From: Chitinophaga japonensis
GTDB lineage: Bacteria; Bacteroidota; Bacteroidia; Chitinophagales; Chitinophagaceae
Reading direction: 5' to 3'
Assembly: GCF_007830125.1 (NCBI RefSeq)
Contig: NZ_VLLG01000008.1
Span: forward strand, 124,001 to 188,000
DNA length: 64,000 bases
Shown here piece after piece: positions 1 to 8,627 of the stretch. Position 1 is the stretch's first letter. Every line of letters begins with the position of its first letter. Both the position numbers and the translations under genes were made by a program. The notes under the pieces were generated by a model, which worked only from the letters and a program-made list of their open reading frames with translations, did not search any database and was not told the origin of the DNA.

Positions 1-135
1 GTGTTTGTGAACGGTGGAGAAAAGGTGATCACCACGCTGATATTCCCGGAAAAGGGCGCTACCGGACTGGCTGCCTTTGCGGAGAACGGCGAGGCAAAGC
101 TGGATAGGCTGAAGGCCTGGGACCTGGGTAAGTAA
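1..135 (+). CDS. GH32 family glycosidase, C-terminal fragment (fructan hydrolase-like)
   Basis: Only the last 44 codons are present; the gene begins upstream of the window. The readable tail contains VFVNGGEKVITTLIFP followed by a short strand-rich end. This resembles the C-terminal beta-sandwich of GH32 enzymes (levanase, inulinase, fructan beta-fructosidase), where a phrase like EVFVN-G---T-LIFP recurs. That is a family resemblance, and the catalytic propeller lies outside the window, so substrate cannot be judged. The gene ends at a TAA 15 bases before a strong bidirectional hairpin, so it is probably the last gene of its operon. Confidence 0.6.
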   Translation: MFVNGGEKVITTLIFPEKGATGLAAFAENGEAKLDRLKAWDLGK

Positions 136-150
136 GCGCAGGCATCAGGC

Positions 151-186
151 AAACGCCTTCAGATCCGGTAGGATCTGAAGGCGTTT
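151..186. terminator. Bidirectional terminator hairpin between convergent genes
   Basis: A perfect 16-bp inverted repeat (151-166 with 171-186, loop GGTA) begins AAACGCC and ends GGCGTTT. It lies between the plus-strand GH32 end and the minus-strand imine-reductase-like gene, so it can stop transcription from both sides. Confidence 0.8.
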
Positions 187-200
187 ATGCGTAATAGTGG

Positions 201-1094
201 TTATGCCCGGGCGCGCAGAGTTTTGATCACGGCAGCCAGGCGTTCATGGCCATAGCCCGCTGTGCGCGCCTTGTTAAAGAGCTGCAGCGTAGCGGTGGGT
301 ATCTCGGCATTGATGCCGGCTTCCCCCGCCTGCCGGATCAGCAGGTCAAAGGTGGAGGCGCAGATCTCCAGGGAGCTTTCCGGCGCGCCGTAGTTTTCCT
401 GCCGGATGTCCCTGCTCGTATCCTTCACCATTTCTCCCAGTACGGGCGCAATCTCCGCGATCATGCCGCCCAGTGCATCTACCGGTATGCCTTCTGCTTC
501 CATAATGCGTGCGCCATGGAAAAATCCCATCATCATCCCGAACATGCTGGAAAGCACGGAGAGGTCCCAGGCCGCTGCCGCTCCCGCCGCTTCTCCCATG
601 TAGAGCAGGGTGCCTGCCAGCGCTTTTAACAGGGGCTCGCCCTGCCGGTAGGCGTCCGCGGTTCCGGACAGGAAGATAGGAGTATCCGGCCGTCCCATTT
701 GCGAAGGCGTGGCCAGGATAGCGCCGTCCAGGTAGCTGGCGCCCTTACTGTGCGCCCAGGCGGCGGCATCGCGTGCATCCTGCGGCGTTCCGGTGCTTAG
801 TTGCACCAGCAGGCGGCCCGCCAGCAGGGCGCTGATAGCGTCCGTTCCCAGCAGGTCATTGGTGGTCCTGTAATCTGTAACGCAAATAATAATGACGGGG
901 CTGGCCTGTATGGCAGCCGCGAGGTCTGCGGTAAAAACAGCGCCCTGGTTCACCAGCGGCTGCGCTTTTTCCCTGCTTCTGTTCCAGGCGGTAACGGCAT
1001 ACCCCTTGCCAAGCAGCAGCCGGGCCAGCACGGCTCCCATGGCGCCCAGGCCGATCACTGTCACCTGATTCGTTTTATCCATTGTTGTTGTCAT
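201..1094 (-). CDS. NAD(P)-dependent oxidoreductase, imine-reductase-like
   Basis: A 297-residue protein with an N-terminal Rossmann fold; the dinucleotide-binding motif GLGAMG is at residues 15-20. The overall fold is that of beta-hydroxyacid dehydrogenases (3-hydroxyisobutyrate dehydrogenase/GarR). Where those carry a catalytic lysine, this protein reads AAAAWDLS with Asp177. With the phrases STGTPQDAR and YLDGAILATP, that matches the imine reductase branch, which uses Asp or Tyr as proton donor. It probably reduces a cyclic imine or a related carbonyl with NADPH; the substrate cannot be read. A second ATG lies four codons in (1082). The gene is divergent from an HxlR regulator 158 bases away, which probably controls it. 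Confidence 0.8.
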   Translation of the reverse strand: MTTTMDKTNQVTVIGLGAMGAVLARLLLGKGYAVTAWNRSREKAQPLVNQGAVFTADLAAAIQASPVIIICVTDYRTTNDLLGTDAISALLAGRLLVQLSTGTPQDARDAAAWAHSKGASYLDGAILATPSQMGRPDTPIFLSGTADAYRQGEPLLKALAGTLLYMGEAAGAAAAWDLSVLSSMFGMMMGFFHGARIMEAEGIPVDALGGMIAEIAPVLGEMVKDTSRDIRQENYGAPESSLEICASTFDLLIRQAGEAGINAEIPTATLQLFNKARTAGYGHERLAAVIKTLRARA

Positions 1095-1181
1095 GTTGCG
1101 GAGGTTTTTATTGACATTAAAAACTCACTGCAAATTGACGGTTACCGGGAACAGGAACAATACGGGATATTATGTTCGGAT

Positions 1182-1199
1182 AGGGAAAATTTTTTCCCT
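1182..1199. promoter_or_regulatory. Palindrome in the divergent imine reductase/HxlR intergenic region
   Basis: AGGGAAAA and TTTTCCCT are perfect 8-bp arms around a TT centre. HxlR proteins bind short palindromes near their own promoters, so this is a candidate operator for the divergent pair. No binding evidence exists beyond symmetry and position. Confidence 0.35.
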
Positions 1200-1252
1200 G
1201 TGTCACAAAACGGGACCTATGGTTAAATTTGCTGACAGCAAAACAAAGCGCT

Positions 1253-1633
1253 ATGTACGAAAAGAAGATCCCGAAAAGTTTTGAATGTGGTATGGCCGTC
1301 CTCATGGAGATCATAGGCGGCAAATGGAAATCGTACATGGTCTTTCTCATTCACAAAGGCGTACGCCGGCCCAGCGAGCTGCAGCGGGCCGTACCTTCCG
1401 CCAGCCGCCGGGTGCTGAACCTGCAGCTCCGGGAGCTGGAATTTCATGGCATCGTAAAGCGGGTGATCTACCCCGAAGCGCCTCCCCGCGTAGAATATTT
1501 TCTTACGGAATTCGGAACATCCCTGATGCCGGTAGTGACGGCAATGGATAACTGGGGGACCGGTTACCTGGGCGCTTTCAAAGCCTTAATGGAAAAGAAA
1601 CAGGCGCCGGCCCCCGCAGCAGCCATGCAATAA
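1253..1633 (+). CDS. HxlR-family winged-helix transcriptional regulator
   Basis: About 126 residues from the ATG at 1253; a TTG at 1229 would add eight residues and is less likely. The sequence carries the family signature: an N-terminal Cys (FECG), the stretch IIGGKWKSYMVFLI, then RRPSELQRAVPSASRRVL in the recognition-helix region and a wing ending in the phrase PRVEYFLTEFG. Members are dimeric DNA-binding proteins, often sensing reactive aldehydes, quinones or redox state through the N-terminal Cys. It is divergent from the imine-reductase-like gene and convergent with the aldo/keto reductase, whose stop is only ten bases away. It may control both, forming a small carbonyl-detoxification module. 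Confidence 0.85.
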   Translation: MYEKKIPKSFECGMAVLMEIIGGKWKSYMVFLIHKGVRRPSELQRAVPSASRRVLNLQLRELEFHGIVKRVIYPEAPPRVEYFLTEFGTSLMPVVTAMDNWGTGYLGAFKALMEKKQAPAPAAAMQ

Positions 1634-1642
1634 GTTTGGATC

Positions 1643-2659
1643 TTATCTGTTCAGCAGCTTCATGGAAGCTTCACTATAGCGCGCGCCCTGCACCGGATAA
1701 CGGTCCACGACGGCCTGTATGGCAGACAGGTCGGCTGCGGATAGTTGTACATCCACTGCGCCCGCATTTTCTTCCAGGTACTTTCTCTTTTTAGTGCCCG
1801 GTATGGGAATAATATCTTCTCCCTGCGCCAGCACCCAGGCCAGGGCCAATTGCGCCGGTGTGCAGCCTTTGTCCTGCGCCAGCGCGGCGAAGGCCTGTGT
1901 GAGCGCCTGGTTGTTGTCCAGGTTGCTGCCGCTGAAGCGGGGCATTGTTTTACGGAAATCGTTATCGGGCAGGCTGTTTACATCCAGCGCGTTGGTGATC
2001 AGCCCCCGGGCCAGCGGGGAGTAGGGGATGAGTGAAATGCCCAGTTCCCGGCAGGTATCCAGTATTTCGCCCTCCACATCCCGGGTCAGCAAGGAGTACT
2101 CTGACTGCAGGGCGGAAATAGGATGCACGGCATGCGCCCTGCGGATGGTGTGCGCTGCGGCTTCGCTTAATCCCAGGTAGCGCACCTTGCCGGCCTTTAC
2201 CAGTTCCGCCATGGCGCCTACGGTTTCTTCAATGGGAACTTTGGGGTCTATCCGGTGCGCATAATAAAGATCGATCGTATCAATACCCAGGCGCTGCAGG
2301 CTGTAGTCCGCGGCCTGCTTCACCCATTCGGGGGAGCCGTCTACATAAGCGCCCGGGCTGCCGCTGGAAGGCGTGCCGCTGCCGGCGGGCACATCATCCC
2401 GGAACCGCATGGCGAATTTGGTGGCGATAAAAACTTTATCGCGGTTAGGTACCAGCACTTTCGATACCAGCTTTTCATTTTCACCCCGGCCGTACATATC
2501 CGCGGTGTCCCAGAAATTAATGCCCAGGTCCAGCGCCTTGTGCAGGGTGGCAATGCTTTCCGCATCGTCCGCGCCGCTGTAAAAAGCGCTCATGCCCATG
2601 CAGCCCAGTCCCAGGGCGGATAATTGTTCATTGGTTTTTCCCAGCGTTCTGTATTGCAT
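1643..2659 (-). CDS. Aldo/keto reductase
   Basis: A 338-residue NADPH-dependent oxidoreductase with a TIM-barrel fold. The catalytic tetrad is visible: Asp51 and Tyr56 in DTADMYGRGE, Lys81 in FIATKF and His135 in LYYAHRID. The opening MQYRTLGKTNEQLSALGLG and IPIPGTKKRKYLEEN near the end are typical of the AKR13/YakC-like group that reduces aldehydes such as methylglyoxal. Length is normal for the family. It lies convergently against the HxlR gene. The true substrate is unknown. Confidence 0.9.
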   Translation of the reverse strand: MQYRTLGKTNEQLSALGLGCMGMSAFYSGADDAESIATLHKALDLGINFWDTADMYGRGENEKLVSKVLVPNRDKVFIATKFAMRFRDDVPAGSGTPSSGSPGAYVDGSPEWVKQAADYSLQRLGIDTIDLYYAHRIDPKVPIEETVGAMAELVKAGKVRYLGLSEAAAHTIRRAHAVHPISALQSEYSLLTRDVEGEILDTCRELGISLIPYSPLARGLITNALDVNSLPDNDFRKTMPRFSGSNLDNNQALTQAFAALAQDKGCTPAQLALAWVLAQGEDIIPIPGTKKRKYLEENAGAVDVQLSAADLSAIQAVVDRYPVQGARYSEASMKLLNR

Positions 2660-2681
2660 AACCTACAAGATTTTGTAGCAA

Positions 2682-2689
2682 CAAAATTA
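2682..2689 (-). promoter_or_regulatory. Candidate -7 element for the aldo/keto reductase gene
   Basis: The minus strand reads TAATTTTG, matching the Bacteroidota TAnnTTTG -7 consensus, 22 bases upstream of the start. No clear -33 TTG at usual spacing was found. A small palindrome (CTACAA-GATT-TTGTAG) at 2662-2677 lies between it and the start codon and might be an operator. Confidence 0.4.
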
Positions 2690-2804
2690 GGGAGCTGGTA
2701 CCGGCCGGCCGTTGTAATATTCAAAGGGATTATTGTAAAAATCAAACACCGGGGCCATCCATGCCACCGGCTTTCATTTTGATAAGTTTTTGTAAGTTTA
2801 TTGA

Positions 2805-4772
2805 ATGAAGCAACACCACGTTCTGTACCTGATCATATGCATGCTTTACGGCATGCGCTTACCCGCACAACAACAGGAAACAACAATTGTAGACGTTTGT
2901 ATCTATGGCGGCACTTCAGCCGGCGTGATCGCTGCCTATACGGCGAAGCAAACGGGAAAAACAGTATTACTGGTAGAACCGGGCCGGCACCTGGGCGGCA
3001 TGAGCAGCGGCGGGCTGGGGTATACTGATATCGGGAACAAGTATGCCATTACCGGGCTTGCCCGCGACTTCTATCGCAGGATAGGCCGGCATTACGGGAA
3101 ATTTGAGCAATGGACCTTTGAGCCCGGAGTGGCGGAAGCCACCTTCCGCGATTATATTAAAAGGGCGGATGTGCCGGTATGGTATGAGCAGCGCCTGAAG
3201 GCGGTGAAGAAGGAAGGTAACCTGATCCGCAGCATTATCCTGGAAAGCAACCGTACCGTGCAGGCCAAAATGTTCATAGACTGCACTTACGAAGGCGACC
3301 TGATGGCGCAGGCGGGCGTATCTTATACGGTAGGCCGTGAGGCCAACAGCCGGTATGGCGAGACCTTTAACGGCGTGCAATTGATGAACGGGCACCAGAT
3401 GCTGGATGGCATTGACCCCTACAAGGAGAAAGGCAACCCGGCCAGCGGCCTGGTATGGGGCGTGAACGACCATGCGCTGCAACCCGCCGGCAGCGGCGAT
3501 AAAAAAGTACAGGCCTATAATTTTCGCATCTGCCTTACAGATGATCCGGCCAATCGCATTCCCATTACCCAACCGGAAAATTATCACCCGGAATGGTATG
3601 AGCTGCTCCTGCGGCTCATGGAGAAAAGGCCCTGGAAATCCCTGCAGGACGGCTTCATCTGGAGCAGGATGCCCAATCACAAAACCGATATCAACAACCG
3701 GAACGGTTTTTCCACTGACATGATCGGCATGAACTGGGACTACCCGGAAGCGGATTATGCCACCCGCGAAAAAATATGGCAGGCGCATGTGGCTTATACA
3801 AAAGGCTTGTTATACTTTGTAGGCAACGATCCCCGTGTACCGGCGCATATCCGTAAGGAGATGCAGCAATGGGGATACCCGAAGGACGAATACACTGACA
3901 ATGGCCACTGGACCCACCAGCTCTATGTGCGGGAAGCGCGCAGGATGGTCGGCGCGCTGGTCATGACCCAACACCATTGCCAGGGCAGGGAGGTAGTAAC
4001 GGATGGCGTGGGCATGGCCGCCTACACCATGGACTCGCATAATTGCGACCGCTTGATTGTGAACGGCATGGTAAAGAATGAAGGCAATGTGGAAGAGGGC
4101 GGCTTCGGCCCGTATCCCATCTCTTACCGCGCTATCATACCCAGGCAGCCGGAAGCCGCCAACCTGTTTGTGCCGGTGTGCCTGTCCGCTACGCATATCG
4201 CCTATGGCTCCATTCGTATGGAACCGGTGTTCATGGTGCTGGGGCAGTCGGCCGCAGTAGCCGCCGGTATGGCTATTGATGCCGGGGTGCCGGTACAGCA
4301 GGTGAACGTAAAAGCATTGCAGGCGCAACTGGAAAAAGATCCTTTGGTAGACGGCTCCATACCGGAAATACTGGTGGATAATAATAACCCGGAACGGGTG
4401 CAGGTGACCGGCAACTGGACACTGGAAAAAAGAGGCGGTTACGGTCCGGATTACCTGGCAGCAACAGGAGGGCAGGGGACCGCCAGGTTTAAGCCTGCGA
4501 TAGCCCGCAGCAGCAGTTACGATATATATGCCTACTTCCCGAAAACGAAAGACCTGGCGCCGGAAACGGCCATCACGGTTTTTGACGGCAAAAAGAGCAG
4601 GCAGGTAACGATCCGCAGCACGGATATTGAGGTGATAGGACAAACTTCCGGGGAGTGGGTGCACCTGGGAACCTACCAACTGGATAAAGGAACGGCGCCT
4701 TATGTAGAGGTATCTGCAGCAGGCGCAGCCGGCACCATCGTGGCAGATGCCATGCTGCTGGTGCCGCGCTAG
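2805..4772 (+). CDS. Secreted FAD-dependent oxidoreductase with golvesin-like C-terminal domain
   Basis: 655 residues. A signal peptide (about residues 1-21, ending LPAQ) is followed by an FAD-binding Rossmann motif YGGTSAGVIAAY (GGTSAG at 35-40) and then VEPGRHLGGMSSGGLG, the hallmark of the FAD_oxidored (PF12831) group. The FAD domain runs to about residue 515. The rest is a beta-rich domain with IPEILVDNNN near its start and VADAMLLVP at its end, as in golvesin/xanthan-lyase carbohydrate-binding-like domains. Relatives are annotated as FAD-dependent oxidoreductase or, loosely, xanthan lyase. It probably acts in the periplasm or outside the cell on a sugar-related substrate. It is convergent with a DUF5690 gene 19 bases away. 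Confidence 0.8.
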   Translation: MKQHHVLYLIICMLYGMRLPAQQQETTIVDVCIYGGTSAGVIAAYTAKQTGKTVLLVEPGRHLGGMSSGGLGYTDIGNKYAITGLARDFYRRIGRHYGKFEQWTFEPGVAEATFRDYIKRADVPVWYEQRLKAVKKEGNLIRSIILESNRTVQAKMFIDCTYEGDLMAQAGVSYTVGREANSRYGETFNGVQLMNGHQMLDGIDPYKEKGNPASGLVWGVNDHALQPAGSGDKKVQAYNFRICLTDDPANRIPITQPENYHPEWYELLLRLMEKRPWKSLQDGFIWSRMPNHKTDINNRNGFSTDMIGMNWDYPEADYATREKIWQAHVAYTKGLLYFVGNDPRVPAHIRKEMQQWGYPKDEYTDNGHWTHQLYVREARRMVGALVMTQHHCQGREVVTDGVGMAAYTMDSHNCDRLIVNGMVKNEGNVEEGGFGPYPISYRAIIPRQPEAANLFVPVCLSATHIAYGSIRMEPVFMVLGQSAAVAAGMAIDAGVPVQQVNVKALQAQLEKDPLVDGSIPEILVDNNNPERVQVTGNWTLEKRGGYGPDYLAATGGQGTARFKPAIARSSSYDIYAYFPKTKDLAPETAITVFDGKKSRQVTIRSTDIEVIGQTSGEWVHLGTYQLDKGTAPYVEVSAAGAAGTIVADAMLLVPR

Positions 4773-4791
4773 GGAATAAGGGCGCGGCGCG

Positions 4792-6093
4792 TCATATACT
4801 GCGCCCGCTTTCTCCTGCCTGCAAACGCCGGTGCTTCCCCGTAAAATATACGATAGCGGTCACGGTGCCGGCCAGGCCCGTTATCCCGGTTATCATTACC
4901 AGTTGCAGGTAAAAATGCAGCCAGTTGGCTTCTACCTTCAGCACCGTTTTCATCAGCAGTACGCCCACGCTGCCCAGGTAGCCGAAGGAGTCCGCCAGGT
5001 AAATGAGGAAGCCCACATTGCCGGCAAAACGAAAAGCAGCGATAAACCGGTCGAACAGGATGCTGTTATAAGGGATATACACCATGTACAGGCCCAGGCC
5101 CACCAGCAGCATCCAGGTGTACAATGATACGTGTTGCTGCTGGTATAGCACGGTGATGAGCAGGGTGATGCTGAAGCCCAGCAGCATCATGACCTGCGAC
5201 AGCATAAAAGCGCGGAAATTGTTGCGCAGCAGGATCATGGCGGCGATCAGCACCAGGATGATAATACTGATAACCGTTTCCGTACTGGCAAAAACGCCGG
5301 CCTCAAATACTTCCCCGGATTCCCGCCACATATCTGCCATAAAATTGTCCCGCACTTCCCGGAGGATGGTGACCAGCACATAAATGAGCACCAGCGCCCC
5401 GATACCGGGCAGGAACGCAGACAGCAGCGCTTTTCGTTGGTGCGCGGGCATGGGCAGCCGTTCCATCCGTTGTTGCTGGTCCAGCGCGTCCGGCGGGGGG
5501 ATCTTTTCCAGCAGGTATACAAACAGTAATAAAGGTGGCATAAAAATACATCCCACCACAAAAGGCATCCAGTACTGGCTCACCTCCCATTGATCCATCA
5601 CCCATTGCGCCGTGGACTTGGCCAGCCCCGAAGCGAAGATGAAGCTGACTGCCAGGGCGGCGCTGATAAGGTCCGTTGTGCGCCGGCCTTCCACGTAGGA
5701 GAACACCACGCCCCACAGCATGCCCAGGGGAAACCCGTTGATGAGCAGGCACCAGAAATTATACGGCGCCGGCAGCAGAGCAAACAGCAACCAGGCTATC
5801 CAGGCAATACCGGTGAGCAGCAGGATCAATTGTCCCCGGCCTATCCGCTTCATTTCTGAAATGAACCGGATGCCATAGAACTTGCTGAGCATATACCCCG
5901 TCACCTGCGTGATCACCAGCACGATCTTATAATCCATGCCGAATACGGTATGACCGGCATAAGGCGCTACATTGAAGGCTTTGCGGAAAGCAAAGATGCA
6001 GGTGTACGCGGAAAAACTGACGATGGCCGCCAGCACGGCTACCATGATCTGCCGGGAGCTGAAGGCGGTGGGTGCTTTGGTTGAATGGTTCAA
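4792..6093 (-). CDS. DUF5690 family multi-pass membrane protein
   Basis: A 433-residue, strongly hydrophobic protein with about 11-12 predicted membrane segments, beginning near residue 14 (IMVAVLAAIVSFSAYTCIF) and ending near residue 415. The overall look is of a major-facilitator-like transporter. Phrases such as FAFRKAF, TQVTGYMLSKFYGI and GFPLGMLWGVVFSYVEGRR fit DUF5690, a family common in Bacteroidota with no assigned substrate. A basic tail (GKHRRLQAGESGRS) is probably cytoplasmic. It is convergent with the FAD oxidoreductase gene. Transport of a sugar or organic acid is only a guess from the fold. Confidence 0.75.
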   Translation of the reverse strand: MNHSTKAPTAFSSRQIMVAVLAAIVSFSAYTCIFAFRKAFNVAPYAGHTVFGMDYKIVLVITQVTGYMLSKFYGIRFISEMKRIGRGQLILLLTGIAWIAWLLFALLPAPYNFWCLLINGFPLGMLWGVVFSYVEGRRTTDLISAALAVSFIFASGLAKSTAQWVMDQWEVSQYWMPFVVGCIFMPPLLLFVYLLEKIPPPDALDQQQRMERLPMPAHQRKALLSAFLPGIGALVLIYVLVTILREVRDNFMADMWRESGEVFEAGVFASTETVISIIILVLIAAMILLRNNFRAFMLSQVMMLLGFSITLLITVLYQQQHVSLYTWMLLVGLGLYMVYIPYNSILFDRFIAAFRFAGNVGFLIYLADSFGYLGSVGVLLMKTVLKVEANWLHFYLQLVMITGITGLAGTVTAIVYFTGKHRRLQAGESGRSI

Positions 6094-6221
6094 GTGCTGA
6101 TACAGAGGATTGGTAATGCTTCCAATTTAAGGTGTTAAGGGGATAAATACAACTGTGCGCCTTTATTGCTGCCGGGGAAACCGTATATTTAAGGAAGCCG
6201 TCAGGATGCCACACCGTTTTT

Positions 6222-6752
6222 ATGCTGATCAATAACCTGGGCCTTGGCCCCATACAGTTGGGAGAAAATATAGCCGCTGTCCCCGAACGCAAGCCCCTTG
6301 ATGCGGAGGACCGGAAGCTGTTCATACCTATGCCGGGACCGGAGTGCTGGTATAAACTCCCGGGAAATATTTTTAGCCTGGAAAACGGGCTGGGGGATGC
6401 CTTCCCCGCCAGGTATGTATTCTTTGCCGGCGGGCCTGACGGGAGAATAAATATGATCCAGGTATTCCCCGATCGGGAGCTGTATCCGGAGATGGCAGTT
6501 GAAGGTTGTCTGACCAAACTTTTTGGCCTGGCTAACGTGGCCAGGGGCAACCTGTTGGGCAACGAAAGCCCTGTTCATTATTTCTGGGTAACGGATGATA
6601 AGACGGTGCAGGTGTATTATTCGGAAACATTCAGCGAGATGAATGGATGGCCCTATTTAAGCTTTTGGTTTTTGAATGACCGGGAGGCAGTAGCGAGGTA
6701 CAAGCTGGTGCACAGGACCTGGAGAGTGGATAAGGAAGCAGGTCCCGCATGA
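6222..6752 (+). CDS. Hypothetical protein, 176 residues
   Basis: No family is recognised. The protein lacks a signal peptide and membrane segments and is rich in Pro, aromatic and acidic residues, so it is probably a soluble cytoplasmic protein. Distinct stretches include FIPMPGPECWYKLPG near residue 35 and PVHYFWVTDDKTVQVYYSE in the C-terminal half, suggesting a mixed alpha/beta fold with a strand-rich core. The start at 6222 is the first ATG in frame. It is convergent with a small minus-strand gene, with only four bases between the stops. Codon use is like that of neighbouring genes, which supports real coding. Confidence 0.6.
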   Translation: MLINNLGLGPIQLGENIAAVPERKPLDAEDRKLFIPMPGPECWYKLPGNIFSLENGLGDAFPARYVFFAGGPDGRINMIQVFPDRELYPEMAVEGCLTKLFGLANVARGNLLGNESPVHYFWVTDDKTVQVYYSETFSEMNGWPYLSFWFLNDREAVARYKLVHRTWRVDKEAGPA

Positions 6753-6756
6753 CCCG

Positions 6757-7005
6757 TCAGCACTCGGAATAGTCGGCAGAAAACGTCCCGTTAACAGCAT
6801 ATAACTGATCTATCCGGATCTCCGTCTGGTCTTCCAGCTTTAGCCACTGCCGGCCGTCGCGTTCAAAGATGTTCTCAATAAGACCATTCGCGCGGGTAAC
6901 GCCATTGTCGTCGTACAATATGGCTACGGGCTGTTGCTGCTGGAAAAGTTCCAGCACCAGGGGGTAAAAACTGCCGCCGCTTGGGATGGTTGCTCTTGTA
7001 TCCAT
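6757..7005 (-). CDS. Small hypothetical protein (82 residues), possible SH3-like barrel
   Basis: The sequence alternates short strands with turns: PVAILYDDNG, ANGLIENIFERDG, WLKLEDQTEIRIDQLYAVNG. This pattern suggests a small SH3/Sm-like beta-barrel, similar to short Bacteroidota proteins read as Rho-binding antiterminator-like or unknown. That fold is inferred from the strand rhythm and is not established. It starts at the ATG at 7005 and ends four bases from the stop of the plus-strand neighbour. Confidence 0.55.
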   Translation of the reverse strand: MDTRATIPSGGSFYPLVLELFQQQQPVAILYDDNGVTRANGLIENIFERDGRQWLKLEDQTEIRIDQLYAVNGTFSADYSEC

Positions 7006-7143
7006 AATAAACTAATGAAGTGCTGTTGCCCCAAATGTACAGATTTCCCGGGGATGTGCAATTGAGCCCCCTTTTTGATGAACGGCCTTGCACTCCCTGC
7101 GTACAATACCTATATTGCGCCACTAATTTATTGATAGAACGTT

Positions 7144-8598
7144 ATGGTACTTAGATCGAGAAAAAATTCTGGCTGGTCTTTGGCAGGTTTTGTATGCCTG
7201 TGCAGCGCCGGCCTTGTCTTAAGCGGGACCGCTGCGGGCCAGTCCGCCGGCGTCTCCCTGCAGGACCTTTCCGCTTTCCGCGATCCTGGTGAAAGCTGGC
7301 AGCTTGCAGCGGATGTTTCAGCAGACCTTAATAAACGCGACGTATTGTTTCCCACCCGGGGAGCAGGCGTGCTGGTAAACCTGCCCGACAGGAAGCACCC
7401 CGGCCGGGATCTGTACTCCCGGGAGGAGTATGGCGATATGGAGCTGGAGCTGGATTACATGATGGCGCCCGGCTCCAATTCCGGCATTTACCTGCAGGGC
7501 AGGTATGAAGTGCAGTTGCTGGATAGCTGGGGCGTAACCACTGCTCCCCGCCCCGGTGACAACGGCGGTATTTACGAGCGTTGGGACGATCAGCGCCCGG
7601 AGGGACAGAAAGGCTATGAAGGGTATGCGCCCCGCACGAATGTAAGCCGCGCCCCGGGCCTCTGGCAGCACTTGAAGATCGCTTTCCGTGCGCCCCGCTT
7701 TGATGCGGCCGGCCATAAGACCGCCAATGCAAGAATGTTGCGTGTGGCGCTGAATGGTGTGGTTATCCATGAAGACGTGGAGCTGATGGGCCCTACCCGC
7801 GGCGCCATGGGCGGCGATGAAAAACCTGTGGGGCCCTTGCGTATCCAGGGCGATCACGGCGCGGTAGCTTTCCGTAACATCCGCATTAAAACCGGTGAGC
7901 CCCACCAGGAGGAGAGGGGCTTTAGCCGCCGTGACGAGGTGGACCCCATCCTGGTGGATGCCACCTCCAATACCATCCTGCGCAGCTTTATGGACGTACC
8001 GGGCGGCCCGCGCATTCCGCACGCGGTTTCGGTAGGCAGCCCCAGGCAGGTGCACTATACTTACGATATGGACAAAGGCATGTTGCTGCAGGTGTGGCGT
8101 GGTGGTTTCCTGGATGCTACTCCCATGTGGCATGACAGGGGCAACGGCTGTTCCCGCCCGCGCGGCGCGGTGCAGCACCTGGGCAAGCCGGCATTTACCC
8201 TGGCTAAACTGTCCTCCCCCGATGCCGCCTGGATCACTGACAGCACCGGCACGGGCTATCGTCCCAAGGGCTATGTGCTGGATGAGCAGGACAGGCCGGC
8301 TTTCCGCTACCTGGTGTATGGCGCTGCCGTTACGGATGTTATAAAAGTACTGGAAGACGGGCATGGCCTGCGCAGGGAGCTGACCGTGGAAAACCCTGCT
8401 GAAGGCCTGTACGCAAAGCTGGCGGAAGGCAGCGTGATAGAAGCGCAGCCCGGTGGCTTGTACATCGTAGATGGCCGGTCCTATTACCTGCAACTGGAAG
8501 ACGCAAAAGGCCTCAAACCCGTAGTGCGCGAAAGCGGCGGGCGCCAGGAGCTGATCGTTCCGGTAAAGGGAAAACTGGCTTATTCCATACTTTTTTAA
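7144..8598 (+). CDS. Secreted DUF1080 (3-keto-disaccharide hydrolase-type) protein
   Basis: 484 residues with a signal peptide (about residues 1-35: basic start, hydrophobic core, ending TAAGQS). Residues about 60-255 form a DUF1080 jelly-roll: MELELDYMMAPGSNSGIYLQ, then YEVQLLDSWG and a closing GPLRIQGDHGAVAFRNIRIK. Some DUF1080 members hydrolyse 3-keto-glycosides; whether this one does is not known. Residues about 260-484 are an extra beta-rich domain with the phrase MWHDRGNGCSRPRG, also found in related two-domain proteins. The gene is followed after 29 bases by a cytochrome c-linked propeller protein, so both are probably made from one transcript and act together in the periplasm. Confidence 0.8.
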   Translation: MVLRSRKNSGWSLAGFVCLCSAGLVLSGTAAGQSAGVSLQDLSAFRDPGESWQLAADVSADLNKRDVLFPTRGAGVLVNLPDRKHPGRDLYSREEYGDMELELDYMMAPGSNSGIYLQGRYEVQLLDSWGVTTAPRPGDNGGIYERWDDQRPEGQKGYEGYAPRTNVSRAPGLWQHLKIAFRAPRFDAAGHKTANARMLRVALNGVVIHEDVELMGPTRGAMGGDEKPVGPLRIQGDHGAVAFRNIRIKTGEPHQEERGFSRRDEVDPILVDATSNTILRSFMDVPGGPRIPHAVSVGSPRQVHYTYDMDKGMLLQVWRGGFLDATPMWHDRGNGCSRPRGAVQHLGKPAFTLAKLSSPDAAWITDSTGTGYRPKGYVLDEQDRPAFRYLVYGAAVTDVIKVLEDGHGLRRELTVENPAEGLYAKLAEGSVIEAQPGGLYIVDGRSYYLQLEDAKGLKPVVRESGGRQELIVPVKGKLAYSILF

Positions 8599-8627
8599 AT
8601 TTTGGGAACAGACAAGAATATTAAAGA

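Noticed and set aside
1093..1284. Plus-strand frame overlapping the start of the HxlR gene
   Set aside because: Lies in another frame across the divergent promoter region; the HxlR reading is clearly the real gene.
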